Under the pieces are notes generated by a model that had not been told where the DNA came from, made no database searches, and saw only the letters and a program-made list of their open reading frames with translations. A program made the position numbers and the translations under genes. Below are positions 7,418-17,518 of a stretch of 22,500 nt of DNA, piece after piece. Source of the DNA: Chromera velia (taxonomy: Eukaryota; Sar; Chromeraceae). The stretch is taken from the NCBI GenBank assembly GCA_018398765.1, contig JAHBMJ010002016.1, positions 1 to 22,500 on the forward strand, in the 5' to 3' direction. The stretch's first letter is position 1, and the number at the start of each line of letters is the position of its first letter.

Positions 7418-9888
7418 TCATGTGAGCGCTTCCAACAACAAGGGGCGCAGAGAAGTGTCTGTCCACTCTGCCAAAAGAACTTCAATGTGACGGACTCCGG
7501 TCCCGCCACAACACCACCCGTGTTCGGGTGCTTTGAGACCTCCAATGACAAGAGACCGTGGGAGCCCCTCCGCCTCTACCCACGTGCAGAAACGCTCAAG
7601 CGCTTCTCTGGTGACAGCAGCCCTCTGTAGAAGACCTCCCAGACCCCTCGCACGTAAATCGGCCATCGGTCGGTCGTCCATGTCTTGGTCAAAGCCCCCG
7701 GGAACCCGCTCACCCCAAGCATCTTCAAGAAGACGTCTCACAAGGCCGTCTCCTCTCTGTCTTATGTAATCCTTCATCTGTCTCTTTCCCTCACCGTCCG
7801 CTTGCTCAAACAGCCAGATGAAAACGCGGACATTTCCCATGCTGTACCTGTTTGGAAGCCAGGACAGCGGACAGAGGCAGGAGGGTGGCTGCTGAAAGAA
7901 GCTTTCGAACATCCCTTGGGAATGCGATAGCGTCTCGCGGATGAATTCTTGAAGTGGTTTTTGAAGGCTAGGCGGGACTTGGGGCAGATGTGTTTGCATC
8001 GGATTTGTGGGTTCATGCGCTTTTTGCATCACAAGAATCTCAAATGCCCTCAACTCTAACGAAGGCGCATCAGGATACCCCCACCGACAACAGGGTGGAG
8101 TGTCGCTGTCGTTTTCTCGCAGGCGGAGGAATCGAAGCACATCCCACTTTCTTGACCGAGCTGCGGCATGACAAATCTGCCAATCGATAAATCGCATCCC
8201 CTTCTCGCTCTCAAGAGCGCGCAAAAACCCGAGATCACCCACTCTTGCGGCATTCATCTGCGAATCCCGCGCCATCTCAAAATCATTTGGCTGAGGTGAG
8301 GGGTCCAAGAGGGAATGGCGGCGAGGGTCTAGCTTCTCTACGAGACCGCGGCCTTTCATCCACTCGTACAGTGCGATTCGGCCTGTACTTTGCTTAAAGG
8401 CTTTCGAAAAAGACGTCCAAGTCCACTCAAACGGTGTGTCGACGTCATCGATCAACCAATTGAGAAGATCAAAATCTTCCCGGATTGCCGTGTTTGCAAG
8501 AACTCCCTCTCCCATTTGTGCTATCGCTTTTTGAAAGATGGACAGACTCTCGGGGTGCGGCCACTCGCTCAGTGCTTTTGTGTACAGGTCCCGAACGAGG
8601 GCAGAATGCCCCCCGCATGAGGCGGCTTCCATCACCGCTGTCACAAGCCCTGCGGCATTCTTCAAAATTCGGGACTGAGACAACCTCAGAAGGGCCGGAG
8701 CTTGGTCCAGCTCTGAATTTGCCTCGTTTTCGTTTTCGGGAGCTGCTTCTGCTGCTGTGGTCATCACCTCATTGACCTCCACGACAGAAGGAAACGGAAA
8801 GGGGGGGGCGTTTTCGAATCTCTCCGCCTCGCCCGTGAGCGCTATCAACCACAACACATGCCCAGGCCCCTCTCTGATGAAATCGTATTTCCTGTCTATG
8901 GGGGAAACGCTGAACGAGAGGCTAGCTGCGGAAAGTTGTTCAAACGGGTGTTTCGATAGGGCAGGCAGGACTGCGGGGGGGGGCGCACGACCGAAGTCAA
9001 TGTACGTCAGATTCATTAAGCGTGGGCATACGAGCAGGGGGGATCCACCACGCTGTGTACGTTCATTCACAGCTCTGGAAAGATCTTCTTCTGACATGTT
9101 CGAAAGATCAGGTACAGGGGAGCCAAAACCTTCCCACATAGCATATTGCAACAACCTCCGACGACTCCCCCACAATACTTCTTGAACGGCTGCAAGAGCC
9201 TCCCAATGCCCCAGCCTCATTGCCTCTGCCATCCATTGCTCCCACACTCCCTTGTACATCGGTTGGGAGAAAGCAATACGGCTCTCTGCCACACCCGAAT
9301 GAACTCGCACTCGCACTCCTTCAATGAATCGATCGACTGCCCATCTGAAAAGGACAGCGTTTCCTACGGACACTGCTCCGTCGCAAATGGCCATTAAATT
9401 GGACAGATTTCTCAGCTCTTCAACTGTCCACTCCATCCCTGACAGGTCTTCCCTGTATTCCAAAACTCCGACCGAGCAGGAAGAAGCATGACTGGCCAAA
9501 TGGTCGAATGTTTCTGTGCTGTTCGTCACTTTTGCCATCGCAGAGAGAACACTCTCTGCGTTGGGAGGGGTTGGAAGAGAGAGAAGCCAGAGAACGAGGT
9601 CGAGGTTGAGTGGCGATATGATCTCCTCATCCACTCTCGTGACTCTGGGGATGTTCTGCCGCAGGTCGCTCACCTTGTCTCTGAAGCGACGAGATACGGA
9701 CAGAAAAACCACCGACTTCCTCGAGCAGAGCAGGGACACGAGCAAACCTCCTGCTACGGCATGATCAAGAACTGATTGCAAAAGAGGAAGCGGAGGAACG
9801 TCACACGTAGGAGACTCTGACAGATCTGCTTGTTGCGGCCCTTCAGCAGGGCCATTGTGACAGATACACCGGCGCAGAGTCTCTTCAT
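7418..9888 (-). CDS. Large hypothetical protein with weak ankyrin-like stretches
   Basis: The minus frame is open from about 9901 to TGA at 7418-7420, nearly 830 codons, which strongly indicates coding. No ATG exists in frame before the Met at 9541. One model supplies a start: ATG at 9888-9886, a 19-base first exon (9870-9888), and a 98-base GT-AG intron (9772-9869) whose acceptor follows a strong pyrimidine tract, joining in phase. This is inference. Near residues 509-555 (counted from 9781), MNAARVGDLGFLRAL and CHAAARSRKWDVLRFLR look like degenerate ankyrin helix pairs. LSVSRRFRDKV near the N-terminus faintly recalls an F-box. A Glu/Ala-rich spacer lies mid-protein. No enzymatic motif is seen. 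If the ankyrin reading is right, the role is protein binding; otherwise it is unknown. Confidence 0.7.
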
Positions 9889-9904
9889 CAGCCTGGCTCG
9901 CTCA

Positions 9905-10550
9905 AATGGTATTGTCACGGCCAACGGCAGCGCTCACTCTATACATTCTTCGCTCGATTGGAGAGGAAAGTCGGTCGTTTGAGGAAAGTGTCACGTAACA
10001 GACTCAGACACTTGATCGTCGATCAGAAATGCTTGTAGGTCGCTGCCGACTGCAAAACCTCAAGTGGTGTGGTGAAGTGGCGCAGGCGTCTGCTGAAGTG
10101 TCAGTGATTGCACGCGATTGAAGCATCGATCGGACGAATGAACCGAGCTAGCAGAGAAGGCTGTAGGTTGTTCGGTATATTTGTTCGGACTCGTCGATAT
10201 TCGAACGTCGGAGAATGTCGGCCGGAGACTGCATGGATTAGCGTCAGTCTGAAACAGTCTGATTCTTGAGGAGGGGGACCCATGGGGGACCCTTGCATGC
10301 TGGGGACTGAAGGCTCTGACACGTATATACCGGAGACACAGAACATCATCTTTGTGTGTTCCCCATCTGTTCCCTAATTGAGACATACATGTTCAATTGC
10401 CACGTTTCCGGGGAGCTGAACTGCTGACATTCAATGTTCTGGCCTCCAAGAGGGTGGGCAATCTTCCTCGGCATCGATTCAATTCAGTGCATGCACGCTC
10501 GTTAAAAAGTTCAGTCTCCGGATCCTCATATACTCATAGACGGACGCTCG
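9905..10550. promoter_or_regulatory. Divergent intergenic region between the hypothetical gene and the oxygenase
   Basis: About 650 bases separate two divergent starts, so promoters for both genes should lie here. No clear TATA box or known motif stands out. A short imperfect repeat, GGGGGACCC then GGGGGACCC, occurs near 10273-10291. The ORFs in this stretch are short and low in coding character. Confidence 0.4.
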
Positions 10551-11621
10551 ATGGTGGAAGCAGTTGCCCGGGACATTTTGGACCTGTGTAGATATCGAAT
10601 TGATGACGCACTCTCCCCTGAGTATGTGGAGTTGGTGGGCCAGTGCCGTGTGTCTCTGTGCAGAGACGGCTTCTGCAAGCTTGAGGGTTTCGTGACTAGA
10701 GACGCCGTCGCGACCATGAGAGAAGAGCTGCGGGAGCTCTCCGAGGGCTGCAGTGGTAACCAGAGGGGCAGGCAGGTGAACGCCTACTACACTCTCCCAG
10801 ACGCTTCTCTGCCCCCCGACCACCCGCAGAACGTCCTCTTCGATCGAGAGTTTGGGGTCGTGAGAGATGACATGCTACATCCAAGTTGCCGTCTTCGTCT
10901 CCTGTACAACTGTCCCTGGGTCCTCCGACTGGTTGCTGACGTGCTCGACGTTCCCCGCGTCTTCCAGTCAAGAGACGCGTACCAGGCACTCACCGTCAAC
11001 GTGATGAAGGAGGGTCAGTCAGCCGGCGTGCCCGTCATACATTTGCGTGCAGGCAGACGAGCAGATCTATTCTGTCAGTCTGCCCGTCTACACGGGATCC
11101 CGATGTCCCTCGGCCTCTGTCGGCATGATAGTATGGTCTGTGTGAGAAAGAGAGGGGAAGGAGAAGGGACTGGAAGACCGACAGGCTCGAATTGATTCGT
11201 GTTTTCTTGAGTGAATACGCAAACCGGCGTGAGGGTCTCTCCCTCGGGTCCTCTGCCTTTCTGTTTTTGTCCTGTACCGTTTCACCTCTCCTCCGCACCT
11301 TTTTTCTCCCTCTGTCTCTCTGTCTCTCTCTTTTTTCTGTCTTTTTTTTTTTTGTTGTGTACATGAAGAAAAGGAGGGAGAAGAAGAAACGTATAGTCTG
11401 TCTTTCTTTTTTTCTGTTGTGTACATGAAAGAAGGGAGGGAGAAGAGGAAACCTATTGTCTGTCTGTCTGTCTTTCTTTTTTTCTGTTGTGTACATGAAG
11501 AAAAGGAGGGAGAAGAAGAAACCTATTGTCTCTCTCTCTGTCTGCCTGCCTGCCTGTCTGCTTGTCTGCCTGTGTGCGTCTGGGTGGCGCGCGTGTGTGC
11601 ATGTGTGAGTGTGCGCGTATG

Positions 11622-11676
<55 letters not shown>

Positions 11677-12749
11677 GAGTGTGCTGTGTGTGCGTGTGCG
11701 TTTGTGCATGTGCAGTTTTTTCATGGACAATTTTGGGGTTTCTGAGGACTGGCATGCGCCACAGCGTGCTTCTCTGCGGGAGAGATCGGGAGAGCAAGTG
11801 TTGGGATGCGTCTGTGAGCTTTTACGCCAATCATAAATGTGCATCTGATCTGTTGTGCTTCTGTGACCTTGCACCTGGATCTGATTGGTTGCTGTGTTTG
11901 TCTGTGTGCTCATTTGTGAGTGCCTGACTTGTATTCCATCTGAGAGGACTTCAATGCTCTTCTGCGTGTGGTGTATGTGTGTATCTGCGTGCAGGTGAGA
12001 GTCTCCACTGGCACTTTGACTGCAACGAGTGTGCCATTACTCTTGGGCTCCAGGCTCCAGAGGGGGGGGGGCAGTTGGAGTTCGTGCCCGACATCGGGAG
12101 GGAAAGCTTTGCGGACATTCAAGCGGTGATTTTTGGAAGCACTGGCTACCCACAGCAGTTACAGCAAGAGGAGGTGAGAGAGGATCGGAACAAGGAAGAG
12201 CCCGCAGACGCGGCACAGTTGTTTTTGACGCCGAAAAGAGACATGTTGGAAGGGAAACAGGAATTGGAGGAGAATTTTTGTGGCGTCCGTGGGGTGTGTG
12301 GATCGGAGGAAAGCAGAGAGACATTGTCAAACAGCGAGCCTGAATTGAAAGGGTCAGCAGTCACAAAAGAGAGCAGTTTGTCAGGCACCACAGGGTCCGA
12401 CAGTGCGTCTGTCAGTGAGGGGCATTCGAACATTTTTTGTAAACGTCTGGAAGTCTCCGAGGGTGCTTTGGTCTTCTTCAGGGGAGGGCAGTCTCTCCAC
12501 CGCGTCTTGCCCGTGCGGGGCAAGACCACTCGCCTGGTTGCGGCTCTCCAGTTCCACTTGTCCGACAGTGCACATGACGCTCCTGAGATGACAAAGAGGA
12601 TCTACGGGGTCCTTCCCTCGGAGCACAGGGGCCGAAAGGAGACTGTGGTCTCTGCAGAGCAGACAAAGGCTCTCAGTGACAGATTGAAGATTGGGGATCG
12701 GTGTGGAGAAAGTGCAGACAGGCTGCGCGTGGAGAAAGAGTTGGAGTAA
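10551..12749 (+). CDS. 2-oxoglutarate/Fe(II)-dependent oxygenase, BesD/HalD/ArpA-like (405 aa, two exons)
   Basis: Exon 1 is 10551-11013 and exon 2 is 11995-12749 (TAA). The 981-base intron is GT(CAGT)...TGCAG and joins in phase to give KEGESLHWHFD. The iron-binding HxD motif is HFD (His161, Asp163), followed by ITLGLQAPEGGGQLEFVPDI. The distal ligand is His323 in GGQSLHRVLPV, and Arg334, 11 residues on, should bind 2-oxoglutarate. HWHFD, LQ, GG, FVPDI and SLHRV in this spacing are typical of the family that contains BesD/HalD halogenases and ArpA-like hydroxylases. Because the Asp is present, not Gly or Ala, hydroxylation is expected and not halogenation. Residues about 210-303 form a hydrophilic Glu/Ser-rich insertion absent from bacterial relatives, and the last 50 residues are a charged tail. 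The substrate is unknown; family members act on amino acids. Confidence 0.8.
11340..11550 (+). repeat. Intronic minisatellite, three copies of a 62-70 base unit
   Basis: The unit begins GTTGTGTACATGAA at 11354, 11416 and 11486, and continues with a purine block (AGGAGGGAGAAGA), AAACSTAT(A/T)GTCTGTC and a T-rich run. The spacings of 62 and 70 differ by two extra TGTC tetramers. Confidence 0.85.
11618..11674 (+). repeat. (TA)n and (GT)n microsatellite in the oxygenase intron
   Basis: An uninterrupted (TA) run at about 11622-11640 is followed after GTATG by a (GT) run to about 11674. Both alternating purine-pyrimidine runs can adopt non-B structure. No further function is visible. Confidence 0.85.
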
Positions 12750-14758
12750 GTTAGAGGTGCAGTCGTGAATTCCTAGCCCCGGTAGCCCGAACTAGCTGCT
12801 ATCGCAACCAAACAAGAAAGATGGTGGGAGGCCTTAATTGTCCAATAGATCTGGCACTGAACTTCGCACTGTTCGCAGTGTACCACAGAGCTAGCCACAG
12901 AGATTCCCGAAAGATAAATCCTATCGTATCTTAGGCTGCATAATTCTCTAGATAATTTTATAGATTTAAAGCAATGTTGCAAAAAGTAATCTTACATATG
13001 AATGCTATGAATTGCTGTATCCTAGGCTGCATAATGCTAGCCTAGCCTAGACATAATACTAGACATAGTAGTGGGTTTAAAATGCCAGACTTGATAATAC
13101 ACTAACTCAATCTTATCTAGAATCTTATGCACAATCACCCTTTCATTCATTAATTTATTATGTATCATTCTAGGTATCCTTCACTTCAAGTTCATCATCA
13201 CTTGGTATTTATGATTCTCCTTCAGTGTGGACCTTCACTTCAACAAAAATCTTAGTATATATTATATCTTTAACATTGGTACGGTACCAAAAAAAAATAC
13301 TATAAGAAAAATATGAGATGAAAAAATATATCTGTAATTGATCCTAAAATACCATACTCGGATCATTTATGTGCAGTGCTTCACAATAATTGCATACCGC
13401 CATAATTTTCGACCGGTCGCTCTCTCTGCATCGATCGATCCAAAGGACATGCATATACATACATATACGAAGGAAGAATCACTATCAAACTGTGAACGGC
13501 TAGGAAGAAATCTGCATGCACATATGACGAAGCACGTGTCGCTCTGCATGGTGGGCTTTTTTCTGTCTGTTTGACAGCAAGCAAAAGGGAAGAGAGAAGT
13601 CAGAAGAAAACGCATCCACCAGAAGTGAAAGAAAGAAACCTGTTTGCTGCAACCTCTTGATCGATCGATCGACCTTCAAATTCCTCTTTCTTCAACCTGG
13701 GCACCCCCCTTTTGCCTGGCGTCGAGGTCTTTCACGACTGTCGGGGGATTTCTTCTCGATCTCCGACACCTACATGCACTCACTCGATGATGCACCGGAC
13801 GATCCAATCAATCCAGTAAGAAGACACTCAAATCGCCTTCACCAGCCACAAAACAGAAAGAGGAAGCGACTCTTCAATTTGCCCCCCCTTTCCCTTCCTT
13901 CTCTTCCCATTCACGCAAAACCACACTTGTCTTTCCAAAACTGTTACACACACAAACACGGGAAGTCGAATAAATCAACCTTGGAGGAGTCTAGTAAGAA
14001 CCTACACAGACAAACAGACGGATGGGAGGATGGCATATTTGCATGGGTGATCAAATGAAGAGACAGGTGACTAACTCCCTGTTCTCCCTTCCTCTGTGTC
14101 TTCTACGACATCTCTCCCGCTCTCTCCGAGAGTGTATGTGTTTGTGCATGTGTCCCACGGCCCGTGCGACTTCTTTCTTCATTCCAAGCCCCCCCCCTCA
14201 ACTGATTTCCACGAAACGGAAAGGCGCCAGAGGGACCTTCCCCTTCTCCTCCCTTCCCTTCTGTCCCTCCCAAGAGACCCCCCCGGCCGGCGCTCTCGTT
14301 CGTTCAATTTCTTTCGTCCCTCCTTCCATTTATTTTCATGCAAGATCTCATCTGGATTAAATAACATGTGTGTCTGCCTCAGTGCATGGAAGCAACGGTG
14401 CCGGCACAAACAAGAACCGAAAGACGTGCATCCAAGGCCTTCTCCTTCTCTCTGCTGCCCACCCGACTGTCTGCGTGCATTGGGACTTTGCACTCCTCTC
14501 TTTTGTCTCTCCTATACACATGCACAAACTTTCACGAAGGTCTACGCAAATCCGTGACTGCATGATGTCACATGACTCTCATTTCATCCCAGTTCCCTCT
14601 CCCCGTTCATGCGTCGCCTCCTTGCCTGCCTGCCTGCCGTACAGATAGTTTAGTTTACATTGAGCAACTCACTGAACCGACTCATGAACTTCCTTTGCCT
14701 CTTTTCACATTCATTCGTTTCTTCTCCCTTCTTTTCTTTCTTTCTTTCTGTCTGTTGC
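12750..14758. other. Convergent intergenic region, no supported gene
   Basis: It lies between the ends of the oxygenase (+) and the PFP-like gene (-), so both 3' UTRs should be inside. Bases 12950-13340 are AT-rich. The word TAGGCTGCATAAT occurs at 12932-12944 and 13023-13035. GATCGATC runs occur at about 13430 and 13660. From 13650 the sequence is pyrimidine-rich on the plus strand. The longest ORFs (133 and 153 codons, plus strand) are Ser/Pro/Leu low-complexity readings with no motif, and I do not call them. No tRNA-like arms were seen. Confidence 0.5.
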
Positions 14759-17479
14759 TCAGAGCTTGTTCGGCTTGTTCTCGCTGAAGCCCGCTGGCCC
14801 CGAGAAAATACCGGGCGTATTCTTCTCCGAGTGGCCGGGGCCCTGAATGGCCTCCCGGGTCCCCTCGAGGGCCCCCTCCTGAACCGCCCAGGGCGCAGAG
14901 GGAAGCGGCCCCCCTTGCTGCAACGCCAGGTTAACCTGGCTACTCTGCCTACGGGGGGCGTTTCTGTAGACCGTCCCACAGGCTGCAGTAGCGCCCTCCT
15001 TGGTCCAGGAAGGATGCCGTTGGATCAGCAGGGGAGGGCCCACGTCAGGAGGGGAACCCGAGCCCGGCTCCTCTCCACCACCACCAGGGAAGGGCGAGTC
15101 CAGGGGTGCCAATGCCGGATGCCCCATAGACCCCCTGGCTCTCGTGGAGGCATCCACAGCGTCTGCCTGCGAGTTCATGTGCTCCTTGAACCTCTGCCGG
15201 GCCATCGAGGCATGATGTCGCAGTGCGGGGGGGAGGTTCTCTTGAGCGATAGGCAACCCGAAGGCCATCAAGTCGTCAGGATGGAGACGCAGAGTGAGGA
15301 GGGAGTTGAGAATCGAATAGGCTGTCCGGAGAAACGATTCTTCGACTCCAAACCTGAAAGAAACAAACAAAGAAAGAAAGATAAAAAGAATACGCACATT
15401 GAAGCATGCAGGCCAATGCAAAAGGAGAGACATGCCGTGGCCTTCCACCTGATGATAAATGACGACTGCATGTACACAAACAGACAGACAGACAGACATG
15501 CAAGTAGAGAGAAAGACAAAGTGCGCAGTGAGACACAACAGTGAGTAACCATCCCGAAGAGACACAAGATTCCTCAATGAGCAAAAACACATCGCGCACA
15601 ATTTGGGCGTGGAAGACCTTAAAACACCTCATACCGGGACCCAGACAGAAATGCAAGCAACACGCTATCTACCCGACTGCCCTACCTGCAGGTGTCGTGG
15701 AGGATTTGCGTGAAAAAAAAAAAAACGTGATCTAACCTGCAGGTGTCGTGGAGGATTTGCGTGTAGGCCTCGACGTGTTGGAGCATGAGGAGGTACTCTG
15801 CCTGCTCTTCGTGGAGGATGCGGTTGTAGAACAGAGCAGCCTCCCCCCAGAATTGCATCGGACCAGGGTTGCAAAATCGATCTGCACTCTCCCAGTGCTC
15901 CAGCGCATTCTTCATATACCTGCACGGAGTCAGTCAGTTGGGTCTATGTATACTCTGTCCTGCCCAGCTCCAACACTGTCTGTGAACATTCAACCTTTCT
16001 GTGTGACTTGTCTGGCGTATGCAAATGGATATATTTCCGGACTGCAGGAAGGTGTGGGAGGGCTGGCAGATAAGCAGGATCAATCAAGAAGTTAGCCTGA
16101 CGAAAAAACGAGCAGCACGCTGTTCCAATGATCATCGTTCTTTCTCTCACTTCTCAACACACTGCCTCTTTTCTTCCATCGTGGTTCTGCTCTTCCATCC
16201 CATCCATCCACTTGTTGCTACCTGCCTGCCTGCCTGCCGACACGATGCTTGCAGGCGTACTGACCTGAAGGATTTGCTCTCCAGGTTGACCTCTGCAGAG
16301 GGAATCAGAGGAATGTCCATCCCGACACCGGAGTACTCGCCTGTTCGGGGCATCACCTGCAACACAAGAAAGAACAGTCAAGGGGGGGGCAAGAGCATGG
16401 GAAGATAAAAGGAAAGGCGCAACGAGGGAAAGTGTACGAGTCTCTTGTTTCTCTCTGTCTTTTCTCCTGCCTACCGCACTACAGACACGACGCTTTCTCT
16501 CTTTTTTTAGTCACGAAAGAGGCCCGGGAGCGTATGAAATCGCATGTTCGTTCTTGCTCTCAACACTCTGAAGTGTAAAGATGGAAAGAGACCGGATTGA
16601 CAGACAGACTATATCGTCTTTTCTTCACTTCACTTTTTCCGACAGACAGACAACCAGACGGTGAGACAAACAAACAAACAAACAAACAGAGAAACCAACA
16701 CACCTTCATCATTGCTGTCATCGGAATAGCTCCAAGCTTCCAGCTCTGGGATGCACCGCAGAGACCTGATTCATGCAACATCAATCAGCATTCATCGAGG
16801 AGGCCCTCAACATCGTTGTGCCGAAGTTTCGTTCAATCGTTTTCGTGTGCAGAGTTCTGACTGAGTGGTGCCATCACAAAAGGAAGGTAGAGAGAGGCAG
16901 AACAGGGAGAAAAGGACGGGGGCCACTTGACAGCTCTTTTTCTGTCTTCTCTATGTGTGAGAGTGAGCGTGTGTTCACACGTGTGAGCGCGCGCCTTCTC
17001 TTCCTCTCATCTTTTTTCTCGGTGCTGAAGTGAATCCCTCCTGGCGGACAGATATCTACCCACTCACCCACCCACCCACACTCGTTGAAAGATACATGAG
17101 GCAAAAATCTTTCTCTCTGTCTATCTGTCATTCATTCGCTTCCTTCCCTGGCTGGCTGACCTCTGACGGTCGTGCAGTATCCAGTCAATCCAGACTCCAC
17201 GAGAATGGACGCCAGGTAGCTGCAGCAGCAGCAGACGAGAAGAAAAAGAGAAAGCAGCATGAAGTGGAAATAAACACATACATGCACACTTACCAGCATT
17301 CTGCAAGGACGCAGAGACATGCATGCAGCCAGAGAAGAGAACGAGAGAGAGAGAGAGGTGCACCAACTCAACGGACCCGTGTGTCAATCCCAGGTGGCAA
17401 TCGAATGCAGAGGGAAGGGAGGACCTCCCCTGGTATCCGAAGAAATGAGTCACTGCTGCGAATTTGCCGCTGTACCTGC

Positions 17480-17518
<39 letters not shown>

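Larger units (their letters stand above)
11014..11994 (+). other. Intron of the oxygenase gene, repeat-rich
   Basis: Donor GTCAGTCAG at 11014, acceptor GTGCAG ending at 11994. The splice restores the HWHFD exon in frame. It contains a three-copy minisatellite, a (TA)n/(GT)n tract and pyrimidine-rich runs. TGCGTGCAGG occurs near both ends (11044-11053 and 11986-11995). ORFs inside are low-complexity and not genes. Confidence 0.85.

Noticed and set aside
11035-11913. Long minus ORF (292 codons) inside the oxygenase intron
   Set aside because: It is the reverse reading of pyrimidine and (GT)n repeats, giving His/Thr and Arg/Lys low complexity. The plus-strand exon join explains the locus.
12174-12453. 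Insertion in the oxygenase as a retained intron, since GAG|GTGAGAG at 12173 looks like a donor
   Set aside because: None of the AG sites I checked before the conserved RLEVSEGALVFF segment restores phase, and the stretch is open throughout, so I treat it as coding.
13657-14557. Plus-strand ORFs of 133 and 153 codons in the convergent spacer
   Set aside because: They overlap each other's region in different frames, are Ser/Pro/Leu-rich and carry no motif. They more likely lie in the 3' UTR of the PFP-like gene or in spacer.
14660-15544. Plus-strand ORF of 294 codons
   Set aside because: It is opposite the last exon of the PFP-like gene, whose reading is supported by homology upstream and by phase.
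15684-15763. Retroposed fragment with target-site duplication and poly(A)
   Set aside because: The A13 lies next to the wrong repeat for either orientation of a normal retroposed insert, so a tandem duplication with filler fits better.
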